Assembly (NCBI GenBank): GCA_036924285.1
Contig: JAYKYS010000002.1
Location: forward strand, 4,154,001 to 4,218,000
Direction of reading: 5' to 3'
DNA: 64,000 bases
Source of the DNA: Asterella californica
Lineage: Eukaryota; Streptophyta; Marchantiopsida; Marchantiales; Aytoniaceae
Position numbers and translations under genes: made by a program. The notes under the pieces were generated by a model, which saw only the letters and a list, made by a program, of their open reading frames with translations, made no database searches and was not told the origin of the DNA. Position 1 is the first letter of the stretch. Every line of letters begins with the position of its first letter. Below are positions 34,253 through 46,174 of the stretch, piece by piece.

Positions 34253-35276
34253 CAGTGAAATAGCTCACCGTAGCGCGGATATAGCTCTACATGGCTACTG
34301 TCGTATGGCAGTCTCTCTCGGTCATCCATCTCTCGTCTGTTAGAGAGTGAAAGATCAATTGTTGGATCGTGGAGTCAAGCGTGGTACAACATTCTGGACG
34401 TGGTCGATCTGTAGGATGAATGAAGAGAATGGTGCGCAGGAATTAGCGTGTCCGTCTTTTGCGTGTCATGTCTTTGTTCACAAACACGAGCCTTAGCATG
34501 CACGACGATATATAAATCGAGAATACAAACACAGTCCCGCTGTGAGGACAGATCAACCGAGAAGCAGTCGTTTCTAGAATGGCTTTTCCCGCAAGCAACA
34601 ACCGTAAGAGGATTAATTAGTAAGACTGTATATCATCACTGTCCAAGTGAACAATACACTTCTAGAGATGTACACTCGAGTGTAAATAATATGCATGTAA
34701 GATCAACTTTGGGAACTTTTGCTCGATTGTTGTCATCGGGAAAAGAAGATAAAAGTGTTGAGCAAAAATTGTAGATTAAATTCACAGAAAATATCAAAAT
34801 ATTAGATAAATGTTGAATGTTAGCCAGTCTGGAGACGTAGGAAGACCCATAAACCTATAAAAAGAAACTTTTCTCGTTTTCTTGTTTTGATATCTCCATT
34901 CTTATGCTTTGCGATGGGGACGTTTTTACTTGTCATACTATCAAAGCAGCCACATTCGAAGTCATTCTGCGTGTTGGCTTCCATGCGCTGTGACCAAGTT
35001 TGGCTCATAAAGCATAGGTCGGGACAAAGAGACAACCTTTCGCTAAGGGGTGTTCAAGTGAATAAGCATGCTCAACCACCTGTGCGCAACTTTTGTTCGG
35101 TATTTGTTATCAGGAATAGTATAATTATTAAATATAAATATAAATTTTATTTATATTGAAAATAAAAAGTAATATATAATTATTAAATGTTAGAGTACTG
35201 CAGAAATGTCCAGAGAACTCATACGTGAAATCTGGACACTTATTTACTAAAATGATTATTTTTATGATTATTTTAG

Positions 35277-35481
35277 TTTATTACCTAACCATTCTCATCA
35301 GAAGGGTTAGATAATAAATTAAGCTTACTACCCTCTTCCATTCGAAGATGCTTATTTACCTCTCTTCCAAGTTTTGAAAAGCATACATATTCACCTTCTT
35401 GAAAGTTCAGAAGAGGAAAAATACGCATAAGTGGTTAAATTTACTGCTTAATCCTTCTATCTAGAAGGGTTATGCATTAAA
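35277..35481. repeat. Hairpin-family copy 1 (two stems)
   Basis: The first stem is TTTATTACCTAACC with GGTTAGATAATAAA (35277-35318; 13 of 14 pair). The second stem is TTTACTGCTTAATCCTTCT with AGAAGGGTTATGCATTAAA (35440-35481; loop ATCT, a few mismatches). Between them CCTCTTCCATTCGAAGATG (35332-35350) is a decayed form of the CCTCTTCCATC stem. Confidence 0.6.
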
Positions 35482-35886
35482 TTTATTCATTCATTAAATA
35501 ATTATATGAGTTCAATTGGACGTACTTATATTCGGAAAGATACCTCTAGACTCTCTCTTTTATGGATTAAGTGTTTGGAGCATGTATGTACGTTTAGCTG
35601 AATTTTATTTTTAGTTGACACTTGTCTAAAGACGCAGCGGAAAGAGGACTCTCATAGCAAGCATGAACACATCTTTAGTTTAGAATGTCTTATGTCTGTC
35701 CTTATCCAGTTGATTTTCTGCAAACAAAGAAATACTATAAAAACTAATCCATTCCAAGATTAAAAGATGAAGATCTATCCCAAGCAAGATATCCAACAAT
35801 AACTATATCTGATTTTTCTCTTTACTCTATTCTTTTGTTTTCTTCTGTCTTCATGTTGAAACCACACTTTGGATTCATATTCACCC

Positions 35887-35958
35887 CTTCCATCTTCAGA
35901 TGGAAGAGGTTTAGATCTTCAGATGGTTTATTATTCACCGATGGAAGAGGTGAATAAT
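35887..35958. repeat. Hairpin-family copy 2
   Basis: CTTCCATC-TTCA-GATGGAAG (35887-35906) is a perfect 8-bp stem with a 4-nt loop. ATTATTCACC with GGTGAATAAT (35930-35958) is a perfect 10-bp stem with loop GATGGAAGA. Confidence 0.75.
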
Positions 35959-37646
35959 TTCAGTCCTTTAGATCCAAATTTTAATGCAAACAAAGGACTA
36001 CATGTAGGAGGCACCGACATAATATAGAGTTCCATAAAGTCGGAGAGTTAAGAATTAACTATTAGTGTGAGTAGCGGGAAGATAATAATATATGAATTCT
36101 ATCTAGTAAATATTATATCAAAGATATATATTCTAAGGGTATGCAATTTGAAGTTTTTTTCGCACCGAAATGAGAAGGAGAAATATAGAGCTTGGATGAT
36201 AAATCAGGGTGTTCGTCAAGAATTATTCTCATCATTTTAACATAAGTTGGGAAATTTTTTTCCTACTAAGAGATCTTTCTTGAGGAAATTTTCTGTGTTA
36301 ATGTTATTGAAAATACGGATCTTAAATTAAAACTAATCAGACTAAATATGATTAAATTAAACATATTTCATATCATCCGACAGTAACACAAAAAAACTGG
36401 TGAAGTATTAGTAAACGTATTCTTAAAACTAAGTGAGAAGTTATCAAGTTTTATAAAAAAGAATCATTCAGTTTTTAATTTATTTTCTAACTTTTTACCA
36501 TAATAATTAAAACTTAAACTCCTCAATTCTTGACTCTTGAGCGATTCAAGAGCAATGCTACTTGAAGTACAACTTAGACTTCTCTAAGAGTGCTTGGATT
36601 TGAATGGAAGTCCAGTGAACAATATTGTCATATTTTGATGAGTTCTTGGTAACATTTGGTGATTGTTTTGGCAAAGAAAGTGTTTTTGGCTTACACGTGC
36701 ACCAGTCTCTCTGCATAATTGTTTACTGACTTTCAACTGAATAGCAATAGTTCGAGCAACCTCCCGTCCACGATTGCTCCCCTTATGGGACAAAGTGATT
36801 TTCCTGTGTGAAGAATTACTCAATCCAATATCACCTTTGCAACAACACTAATTAAACAGTAAGATAACAATCCAAATGTCATTTTATATTTTTCACAATA
36901 ATAATCATAACTTTATCTAGATTATGTTCTATGTATTATAAACCCACATGTCTTTCAAAACCATCAATTGGTTTTTATCCGAAGTCCTTTATGAGAATAC
37001 AAACTGATTTGGAACTCAAAATGGACCGAGTTAAGAAAGTAGAAAGCGAGTTGATGTATATGCTTTGAAAGGCCTATCGTGGCCATTCGTGGCCCTATCA
37101 TGGCCTATCGTTAATATGCCATGATTGTATGTTTAAGTAATACATAACCAGAGTTTAGATCGTTACAATCGCTTTATAGTTAAAGTAGTTTAGAAGAATT
37201 CAGGACCTATGCCACTGAGTACAAAGTATTTATCTACTCGAACTAGACCTATGTCTTGGTGGAAGCACTTTCTGACAAGTAAGTGAATAAGCATCTCAAA
37301 CGGCTAAACGGCAGTTTGGGGAACGGCGTTGTGCCGGAGGGAACTAAATTCTGCATTTAGCCGTCTCCAGCGTAACGCTGAGAGAGATAATTTCCGTTTT
37401 GCATTAAATTCGGGATCCCTGGCAGCATTTATCGCCTGTTCCTAGAAGCTTTTTTTTTCGGGAGCGGGAGCAGTTTTCTTTATGTTACAAGAAATAATAT
37501 AACTGTTATATGAATATTTTAGATTAAATTTAATAAAAATATTAAATAACATTAAATATTATCTGTTAATTGTTTCAGGAACAATGGAAATGTTATTGGA
37601 AAACCTATAAGTGGTGTACAGGTCTACTACACAAAAATGATACATT

Positions 37647-37752
37647 AATAAATACATTCATTTATTACCTAACCCTTCTCGTTGGAAGAGTTAGGTAATA
37701 AATGAATGTATTTATTAGCTTGCAGTCCTCTTCCATCTTCGGATGGAAGAGG
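37647..37752. repeat. Hairpin-family copy 3 (27-bp perfect stem plus TTCG hairpin)
   Basis: Left arm 37647-37673 and right arm 37690-37716 are perfect reverse complements over 27 bp, around a 16-nt loop that itself contains CTTC/GAAG. Next to it, CCTCTTCCATC-TTCG-GATGGAAGAGG (37727-37752) is a perfect 11-bp stem closed as C(TTCG)G, the extra-stable tetraloop if transcribed. Confidence 0.85.
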
Positions 37753-38222
37753 TGAATAAGCAACCATGCTAATATGACCTTGTGACTATATTTCCATCTT
37801 GAGCATTGAGGACCCAAACAGTCCAAGACTCCATATGTGAAGAAGAGGTCAAAGTTCACCTACAAGCTCCTTTCTCCTTACAACATTACTTAAATAATCA
37901 TCATCATCAACTAATTATCATACCTCTGCAATATTTCTCATGAAATCTATTAGAGAGTAACGATACAAAATCCATTCAGTATTGCCAATAAATTCTTAAA
38001 TGAGAAAAAACTCTAGAAAAGACTCTCATTTGTTTCTCATCTGGTAAAAATAATGAAGGAGGAAAAAGACTAGAAGTGAAACTACTTCATCTCTCTAGAT
38101 ATTCTTGTGCATATAATTCTTCCCAAACTTGAGGTGAAACACTGTAGAAAGATCAACACTTATAGGAAGACATTCCAAGAAGAGAGAGTGAGTAGACAAA
38201 GAAGTAAATAAGAATGAGAGGA

Positions 38223-38262
38223 GAGACGTTTCGTCTCAAGACCCTAGCTTAGCTAGGGTCTT
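38223..38262. repeat. Two adjacent perfect hairpins
   Basis: GAGACG-TTT-CGTCTC (38223-38237) is followed at once by AAGACCCTAGC-TTA-GCTAGGGTCTT (38238-38262). Related CTAGCTTAGC/GCTAAGCTAG words recur at 40075, 40111 and 40857. 38.3-39.2 kb holds no supported gene. Confidence 0.75.
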
Positions 38263-39797
38263 TATAAGTAGAAAACGACCGACATCGTGCGAAGAGAGGG
38301 TATTGTATTTTTTTTACCAAGGAGAGCCGTCGAGACGCACTGGAGGAAGATAAGGACTAAGAAGATCGGATTTCTGAGAGATTTCAGTTGTGGAGCTCTC
38401 GCAGGAAAAGAAATAAGATTTTGAGAGTTCAAATTGCATCTATTGTTGCGTTTGAGACCAGTATGCTTTCTAGTGAACGGGGGACGATCTTATTGAGTGA
38501 AGATCAACTGTTTGGAGATAAATCTGTTTGGAGAGTTGGTATCTATGGAAGACTTTAGTTGTCGCATGAAGAGAAATAAAGCATTAGTAGTTCGATTTCA
38601 TCAATTGTTGTGTTTTGAGGTGAATCTGTCTTTTGGTGAATAAGAATTGATCTTATGGAGTAAGAATCGACTATCAGACAAAATTAGACTAAGCAAGCTG
38701 GTTAGCTCTGGTCTTCTTGTTCAATCTCCTCCTCACAATTAATCATAGTTAGAGACTCACCCTTCTTGAAAGACTCTCCTCGACAGCATGAGCATGGCAT
38801 CCAACACCAAAAGATCTACACTTACAATTCGTAGTAAAATAGAGTTGCAGAGCGCATGAATCGACACTTAACAAAAGCTATGTGTGTTATGTTGAACGAG
38901 AAGACCATGCCTAGATCTTACTAAGCAGAAGCTATTTCATGTGTGGTGTATCTGATGAATCGAATACCTATAACGGTAATCTACAGTCAGATAAGCATGA
39001 TTACTCTTTTCTTAAAGTTTTCAGATGTATCTGTTATGTGCACATACTTGATCAGAACATAAGAAACTAGATCCGAAAGCATATAGATGTGTCTTCCTTA
39101 TGTATGCTTATGATAGAAAAGAATATAGATGTTACAATCCTTCTGCGAAGTAGTTCTATATTAGTAGAGATGTTATCTTGATAAGCTACAGTCTTGGTTT
39201 GCTCTTGCACCTGTCGTAGCCAACCTTGTACCTATTATAGAACCAAGATTTAGTCCACTATGGTATCTCAGAGTAGTACATTGAGTGGAGGATCTGGAGA
39301 GATCATTGATTCAATATCAAAATCAATTGCACATTATTTCTAATGTTGGAGTCCATGTAGCACAACCTAGTGAGATTAGTGTAGTTTCTACACAAGATGA
39401 GCAAGTACTATTATAGCATATGTTTTACTCGTCTAGATATGTGGATCTTCCACATCCCTTGGATACTTTCTCTTAGACCTTGACGTCTACGTCAGATCAG
39501 TTGTAAGAGGAGGTGACTAGTGCGATTATCTCTTGTAGATTTGAACGGCCGAATCTAGTGAATAAGTATATGCATGAAGTTTATCTTGTTGCACATCATG
39601 CATATTTTGATCAATTTTTTTCAGGAATAGAAATCGAGTTTGCTTGAGGAGGTGATGCACAAAGTCCAATGAGTGAGTGCTATGGAAGCTGAACTTGCTA
39701 CGTTACACCACTAACAGACTTGAGAGTTTGTGGACTTACTTGAGGATAACAATGCGATTGGTTGGATAAGGAGATTGAGCTCAATTATGTGAGCTCA

Positions 39798-39920
39798 ATC
39801 TCTATGAGATCGGTTGTCGATATCTTTACTAAGGCATTGCCTAGAGATAAGTTTGATGCTTTCAGACATTGTTTAGGAGTACAAGATGTAGAGTCGAGCT
39901 TGAAAGGGAATGTTATATAA
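39798..39920 (+). pseudogene. Copia RNase H C-terminal end
   Basis: The frame reads VVDIFTKALPRDKFDAFRHC then LGVQDVESSLKGNVI and a stop. The (A/V)DIFTKxLPRxKF...LGV ending is characteristic of the last residues of Copia polyproteins. It stops within the first bases of the LTR, as usual. Upstream pol is deleted. Confidence 0.8.
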
Positions 39921-40090
39921 TCTAAACCCTAACTACTCTGATACCAATCAGAGTAGTTAGGGTTGTTATGTACAGTTAGTTAGAGGACTAACCCACCACT
40001 AAGATTTTTCTTGTACTCACCCCGCTATATATACATATCAATCAAACAGACCCCTTGCTAAGCTAGACCTTGTTTATTAATTTCGTAACA
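39911..40090 (+). repeat. Copia 3' LTR, short, with an internal 18-bp perfect hairpin
   Basis: Begins TGTTATATAATC right after the purine tract and probably ends TTTCGTAACA (about 180 bp). It contains TATATATAC at 40032 and a perfect palindrome at 39925-39964 (18-bp arms, loop ACCA). From 40048 a 42-bp repeat (CAATCAAACAGACCCCTTGC / CAATCAAGCATGCCCCCTGC) crosses the proposed end, so that end is uncertain. Confidence 0.6.
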
Positions 40091-41000
40091 ATCAAGCATG
40101 CCCCCTGCTAAGCTAGGGACTTGCTTATTAAAAATTTCTTGACTCTTGATGTCATCTCGATGCCACTTTGGTTATACTATAGGTCATCCGATGTAGACCA
40201 AAGTTACAGCTATGGAACCACTCCATATGGCTTACATCTCTCTCATAGTCGCACTAGATAACTCTTGACATATAACCGAAGTGGCATGCGAAGGCTTAGG
40301 CCAGGAAGCCACGATTAAGAAGGACGCCGGTCCTTCGCCCCTAGATATGTAAGATGTAGCTGCATATCCAACATAGACTCCCATCTAGGAGGTCAACATG
40401 CCAGAATAGAGAACACAAGCTAGGATGATCTGATCTTGAGACCTTTTCTTCCTAGGTGGGCGTCTCTATCACTGAGGATTGTTCTATGTTCTCGTTAGAA
40501 AGAGAAGTAAAATTCATACATAAACCTAAAAGAAGTTACTTTATATTCTTTACTAGCTTTCTATACGTCACCTTTTCTATATAGTTCCATTTTCTATGAA
40601 TGAAGAGTCAAAACTATAGTACTCACTCACACCTACGCATTGTATCTTCAGATTATAGATCCAAGTCACGAGCCAAAATCGACGGATTTTTCTCTTTCAC
40701 ATTTTTCATAACTTGTAAACTACACTAACTATTGCATAGAATGCTATTTTTCACAATTAAAGGTACGAGGTCACTCTCCTCAACGAGCTCTGCATTCTGG
40801 TACTTTCACTTCAAAATGACACTTTAGCTCAAACTAGGGGGCAACTTGTCTTGATTAGCCCTAGCTTAGCTCTTACCCAGCTTGGTAAGCTCGAGTGCAA
40901 CTTCTTGTGGAAATGTCACTCGGGATGTTTTCTGGAGACTTGTTTCACCGTATGGGACGTCTCGTAGCACGACATGCACCCCCTCAAAACCTGCACATCC
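40091..41000. other. Gene-free spacer between Copia remnant and chromovirus
   Basis: No coding signal. It contains CTAGCTTAGC-type words at 40111 and 40857 related to the hairpin at 38238. Short ORFs at 40882-41134 on the plus strand overlap the decayed 3' end of the chromovirus. Confidence 0.4.
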
Positions 41001-41456
41001 TCCGTTATGTGCGTACTCTTCCACTAGTTCCCAAGTCTCCCCAAGTTGCCATCGTTCTCTTTAAGTCTTCAATGTCTTCATCAAGTAGAAGATCTTCGTC
41101 AGTATTCATGATCTGGTCTAACTCCAAAAAATAGGCTAGCTCGACAAATTCTCTTCTCTTCTTGAACAACTTGATGCGCTTATCGGCAACAACTTTCAGG
41201 TGAGACAAAACCCTAGCTTCCAGGTGGTGAACTCATCAGTTTCTTTTTATCCACCTCTTATTATGATACACCATAGTAGCTTCAGCCTAAACCTGATTGA
41301 CATCCGATAGTCCTAAGCAGTCAGCAGACCACAACTCCATCTTTAGACGAGCAGATTGTTCAGATCTACTCGGTTCCAATGTCCTTGAAGGACCTTTTTG
41401 CATGACTCTTCTGGCTCGATTCAATCCACCGCTTAGCTGGAAGAGAGCACTGCGGA

Positions 41457-41909
41457 TTATCGTCTCACAATGTATCTACGCAGTGGTTCCTGAAACTTGT
41501 ACAATGCAAGATCATCCAAGAACTCCCAAGCTTCACTTACCAATCTCGGAACTCTACTTGTCCAATGGCAAAGGTATTGAGTAATAGGTTCTCCAGCTCC
41601 ATCTGGATTATGTAATGCTCGATGACGTACTATCTCAATCAACTCAAGATCGTAAGCTCTTGATAATGCTTCTAACACCGGGTGTCATTTCTGATATCTT
41701 CCTAGCAATGACTCTAGTTCTTCACGAAACGCTTTCAGGTTAGAAACATGAATGATAGGATAATAATGCTTCATACTAGTTAGAAAATGTAACTTATACG
41801 TCACAAGACCCAACTTCTTCTCAATCAGGAATGGTCCTGCCCACTTTGAAAGAAGCTTCTTGCTAAGTCCACCCCTGCTGAGAATCTGAAGTTCTTGGTT
41901 CGTAACCAA
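41457..41909 (-). pseudogene. Integrase C-terminus and chromodomain-like end
   Basis: Frame 41909-41685 reads LSRGGLSKKLLSKWAGPFLI then GLVTYKLHFLTSMKHYYPII and HVSNLKAFRE, the GPY/F-type module after integrase. Frame 41678-41457 reads DLELIEIVRHRALHNPDGAG then ITQYLCHWTSR and WEFLDDLALYKF, a chromodomain-like sequence (Y-L-x-x-W and E-x-x-x-L pattern). Chromodomains guide insertion to chromatin. The ORF ends IVRR and a stop. Confidence 0.75.
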
Positions 41910-42064
41910 ACTCTCTGCCTTTCTTCGAACTGTACGTCTTGTCTACCACGGTTTGCGCACTTGGCATACCGTTGTTTCGTCTTCTCCATGTGTTTCTTTG
42001 CTTCATGAAAACACTGGATCCTGATTTGACCTTCTTGTGTTTTCATGCCCCTTGGTAGCTAGAG

Positions 42065-42640
42065 CTATAGGAGTCCAAGGTGCATGAGAGCCACGATAAA
42101 CCAGTTCAAATGATTTAAATCATGTACTCGAATGCTTGGTGTTGTTATATGTAAACTCCACCAAGTCCAAGTGCTCGTTCCAAACACTCTGATCTCGCAG
42201 GGTAGTTCCGAGTCTTCGAAACAAATCTTTTCAGAACTCAGCCACAAACCTCCTATCCAAGTATGAAATAATGTCTTTAGGCATCCCATGATACTTAAAA
42301 ACATATCAAATGAATAACTCAACGGCACCTTTTGACGTCACTGCTTCCTTACAAAGGATGAGGTGAGCTTGTTTGCTGAAACGATCGATGACAACTAGCA
42401 GAGCGTCAAAACCTCCTAACTCAAGTAAACCAGTGCATAAGTCTATACTTATGCTCTCCCAAGGCCCATCAGGTATTGGCAAAGATCTCAGCAACCCTGC
42501 AGGTCTCCTTCACTCAGTTCGTTGTTACTGACATGTAAGCAAGTCTACACGTAGTTGACTACATCCTCCAACATGGATGATCAATAGAATTGCTCTTTAA
42601 CTCGTTGCAACGTTCTATTCTGTCCTCCATGTCCAGCTAG
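42065..42640 (-). pseudogene. Integrase core of the chromovirus, broken
   Basis: The frame 42494-42306 reads LPIPDGPWESISIDLCTGLL then LVVIDRFSKQAHLILCKEAV, the start of the DDE integrase core (Asp in SIDL and VIDRFSK). Farther on it is in other frames, for example RDQSVWNEHLDLVEFTYN-like sequence near 42200-42140. It would join element DNA to the genome; stops and shifts make it inactive. The RNase H zone between 43430 and 43050 is weakly recognisable (LVNEPLEEC-type words) and more decayed. Confidence 0.7.
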
Positions 42641-43651
42641 TTCACAATCATGACATTCTTGCATGACTAGTGTCTTTAGTGATCCAGCTGGAACATACAC
42701 TTTGGTTTGCTTATAAAACCAAAAGCCATTGCAAAATGAGAGATTATGTACCAATGGATCTCTCTCTTGTTGGCTCGTCCAACATTGAGCTTGAGGATCG
42801 TCTGGTAATGCCTGTCAGATTCGATCCAAAAGCTCTTCACTTGTGTCTTGAGTTGTTAACGCTTGGACACGTCTGCTTAGCACATCTGCTGGAATATTTT
42901 CCTTCCTCTTTTGATATCTCCATTCGATATCAAAACGTGCAAGCTCCACTTGTCACCTCTATTGTTTCCGTGATAAACGAGGTTTACTCAGAAAGTATGT
43001 ATTACCTTTGCAGTCCGTTGTAACGGACTGCATTGCAGTATTATTCATACTGCTCAGTATTATTTGTTTGCTTTGCTTGGCAACAAATAATACTCTCAAC
43101 GTTTCAAACAATGAACAACTATGAACATCTCTTGTTCATGAGCAGGCCATTTCGTCTCAGTTTTTGAAAACTTGTGACTTTCGTAAGCCACTGGATGCTT
43201 TCTTTGTATCAACACTCCTCCAATGGCTCATTAAGAAGCATCTGTGTGAACCTCGAAAGGTTCTCCATCTTTGGAAGAGCTAGCACAAGCATTTTTGTCA
43301 GTGCTTGTTTCAACCCTTGAAACGCTCTTTCAGCTGCTAGGTTCCAAATAATCTTGGAAGCCTTGCGCAATAAGCCAAACAAAGGTGTGGCTTTATGCGC
43401 AAATTGATAAACAAAGCATTGAAAGTATGTGGCTAACCTAAGAAAAGATCTGAGCTCATGAACACTCTCAAGTCTCTTTCATTCAACAATAGCTCAAATT
43501 TAGCCCTGTTAGGATGAATACCTTGCGCATCAATCAAGCATCCTAGAAACATCACACTTTCTTGTCCAAAAGAACACTTGCTCTTCTTGAGATATAATTG
43601 GTGTTCTTCTAGGTGCTTAAACACTCTTTCAACATCTACTAGATGTTGATC

Positions 43652-44221
43652 TCAAGTGGATGAGAAGATGATGATATCGTCTAAGTACACGATAACACTC
43701 TCATCCAAGAGATCCCTGAAGATCTCGTTCATCATCTTGCAAAAAGTACCAGGTGTATTGGACAATCCAAACTGCAACACTGTATACTCAAACAAGCCAT
43801 ACCTCGTCCTTACATCTGTCTTCTCTTCATCTCCTTCTCTGATCCGGATTTGGTAATATCCAGAACGAAGATCCAACTTGGTGAAGTACCTTCCTGTGAC
43901 CAACCGATCGGTGGTTTCATCCATGAGAGGAAGAGGGTACTTGTTCTTGACAATAACTTTATTAAGTGCACGGTAGTCTACACACATACGTATACCACCA
44001 TCTTTCTTGACCACGAACAACACCGGGGCAACATAAGGTGATATACTGAGCCGTAAGATACCCTGAGCTACCAACTCTTTCAATTGAGTCTTCAGCTCTG
44101 TCAGCTCATCAAACGACATGCGTCTGGATGGCACTGCAATAGACGTAGTCCCAGGAACCAGATCAATAGCATGATCCAAGGTTCTTCTCGGAGGAAGTCC
44201 TGTTGGTAACTGATTCGACAT
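43652..44221 (-). pseudogene. Ty3-type reverse transcriptase domain
   Basis: Open frame of 189 codons with PSRRMSFDELTELKTQL, SPYVAPVLFVVKKDGGIRMC, VDYRALNKVIVKNKYPLPLM, FTKLDLRSGYYQIRI, FEYTVLQFGLSNTPGTF and the catalytic VIVYLDDIIIFS (YLDD). This is the full finger-palm set of a Ty3 polymerase. The motif LDLRSGYYQI has its catalytic Asp. The downstream thumb continues in another frame at 43624-43433 (HLEEHQLYLKKSKCSFGQES, VMFLGCLIDAQGI), so a frameshift lies near 43640. Confidence 0.9.
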
Positions 44222-44479
44222 TATGTGAGAATATCTCTCAACCAGTACTTACATATCAGGATGTATGGGAAGAGCAGCAACACGTTCTTCCTCATCTGTC
44301 TCCACCTTGGGTTTAGACATCACTGCAACCCAAGCTTCATCAACCGACTTGATCTGCTTTCCAAATTGTCTGGCTGTGCAGATATGAAATGTCATCTTAG
44401 CTCGTTGGAACCTACGAGCAGCATGGTTGGGCTCCTTGGGTCTCTCTTTGATGATCAATGGATGCGGTTGATCCAAGTC

Positions 44480-44878
44480 CTATCGATCCATGACTATGAC
44501 GTTCCCTTCTTGTACATCTAGCTTTGCCTTGGTCTCTTGTAACCAAGACCAGGACAAGATACCCTCCATCGTGTCACCTAAGCTCATAACTAGAAACTCA
44601 TGCTTCCTAGTTACCATTCCAATAGTAATAAGAACACTCATGAGTTTTTCTGTAAGGGTTGTGCTGCCTTGCACAAACCTTACCAACAACGGGCTCATGA
44701 TCTTGGTTCTAGGCACCCCTAAGGTCCTGACTAATTTTTCATCCAAGACATTCACATCTGCTCCAGTATCAATAAGCAAACAACATTGTTGGTTTCCTAT
44801 TTTCACTTCAATCCATGGCAGAAAATCCCCATGTTCTATCAAATGCTCATCAGCACATACCTCTGCTTCGGTAGTCAC
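44480..44878 (-). pseudogene. Retropepsin-type protease domain of the chromovirus
   Basis: LPWIEVKIGNQQCCLLIDTG then ADVNVLDEKLV shows the DTGA active-site loop of clan AA aspartic proteases. The later LGDTMEGILSWSWL resembles the conserved ILG-type (here ILS) flap segment of Ty3 proteases. It would cut the polyprotein. The frame is open for 132 codons but not joined to gag or polymerase. Confidence 0.8.
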
Positions 44879-44953
44879 CTCAACATGTTCTTCAACACTG
44901 GTTGTCTATTCAGATGTCAACCCACGAACGTTGCTCATTGTTGAACATTGAGG

Positions 44954-46124
44954 ACACTCACGAGCAATATGATCCTCACATCCGCATCGAAAACAAATGA
45001 TCGTCCTTGAAGGTGCAGTACTGCTAGCTCCACTAGTCCTAGTACATGAAGTCGAAGCTTGGTTTGATCATGCATTGGATGCATAAGATCTAGTAGGTCG
45101 TGTCTGAGTGGGACTACGAGTAACTCCTCGCTGCTTAGATCCATGAGGAAACCTCCTTCCTGCTGCACCAAATCTTCCACCACCACGTCCTCTACCACCT
45201 CTACTTTGAGAGGACGCTATCTGTCCTTGAAGATTGCACCAAAATCCTCTACTAGGCTCACCACCACTTATTCCACGCTGAAACTTGGAGGGCTGCATGG
45301 TATAGTTACACTCCCTAGTGTTCTCTGCTGCTTCCAGATATGCAAACAAGTCTTGCATGTCCTCAGACTTGTGAAACAAAATCCAACTATCAAACATGCT
45401 AGCATAGAAATCTTGCAGACCTTTCTTCAAGTGAAACAACAAGTTTGTGCGATCCACCATGTGCAAACGAGTGACCAACTCAGAAAATCACTAGAGGTAC
45501 TGTCTGATACTCCCTGTCTGTCTCAAGAATGAGCTCTAATCGAAACTGTGTAGCTTCATCAACGGGTATCAAATGTCGTCAGAGCTCATCTTTCAACTCC
45601 AGCCAAGTGGACATAGGAGTTGTACCGTTCAAACTCCTCATCCGCTGTTAACCTCCATACCATTCCTTAGCCTCATTTTCCATTCTACTAATAGCATAGG
45701 TGAACCAGCTGCGCTCATCGAAATTCTCCAAGTAATTCTCTATCTCAGTAACCCATAACTCAAACATGGAAAAGCTTTTCTCACTGTTAAAGACCGATGG
45801 CGTTGTTGGTTCAGCCCATTTCACTTTCCGCTTGTGCTCTTCTTTGGCTGAGTTTCCTTCTGCAACATTATCTTGCGCCTTCTGTGATCCACCTTCATTC
45901 TTATATGCTTGAGCAGTATCAACTGCTCTGTCATCTCACAGCGCTAAGTCTTTGACTTGCTCGGTTTGCGGTACAGAGACCTCTCCTTCTTTCTCATGTG
46001 TCGCTTTTGCTTGAGCTAAATCCGCCTTAAGCACCTTGTTCTCAGCTTCCACTTGCTCAAGTCGCCCTTCCAACTTCTTCAGAAATGTCTTCATCTCGTC
46101 CATCCCAATCGGCACGGCTTCCAT
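44954..46124 (-). pseudogene. Chromovirus gag with CCHC zinc knuckle
   Basis: The N-terminal coiled coil (46124-45936) reads MDEMKTFLKKLEGRLEQVEA. The middle (45478-45068) has FHLKKGLQDFYASMF and an RG/GGR-rich basic stretch (SRGGRGRGGGRFGAAGRR) that can bind nucleic acid. The zinc knuckle CFRCGCEDHIAREC (CX2CX4HX4C) at 44995-44954 is in another frame from the capsid ORF. Gag packages the element RNA; here the frame breaks show decay. The frame from 46124 starts at an ATG one codon group after MEAVPIG, close to the primer site. Confidence 0.7.
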
Positions 46125-46174
46125 TATCGACGGTGTTCAGCAAAGATTCAACTTGAACCTACTCTGATACCAAC

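Larger units (their letters stand above)
34253..37900. other. AT-rich gene-free region with hairpin family
   Basis: No supported coding frame was found in about 3.6 kb. ORFs at 34448-34774, 34820-35035, 34887-35159 and 36584-36823 have no domain. A TATA-like ATATATAAATC is at 34508. The stretch at 37071-37120 repeats GGCCTATCGTGGCC-type words. The notable content is the paired-hairpin family, listed separately. Confidence 0.5.
39260..40090 (+). mobile_element. Internally deleted Copia element with 3' LTR
   Basis: TGGTATCTCAGAG at 39261 resembles a tRNA-Met primer site with a 2-nt insertion. About 450 bp of unclear gag-like sequence follows. The end of a Copia RNase H follows directly, then a purine tract (GAAAGGGAA) and a 3' LTR. 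Protease, integrase and polymerase are missing, so the element could not move without help. No 5' LTR was recognised. Confidence 0.6.

Noticed and set aside
41005..44221. Pararetrovirus (caulimovirid) origin of the polymerase
   Set aside because: Integrase, chromodomain-like end, tRNA-Met primer site and domain order are those of a Ty3 chromovirus; no movement protein or coat protein is seen.
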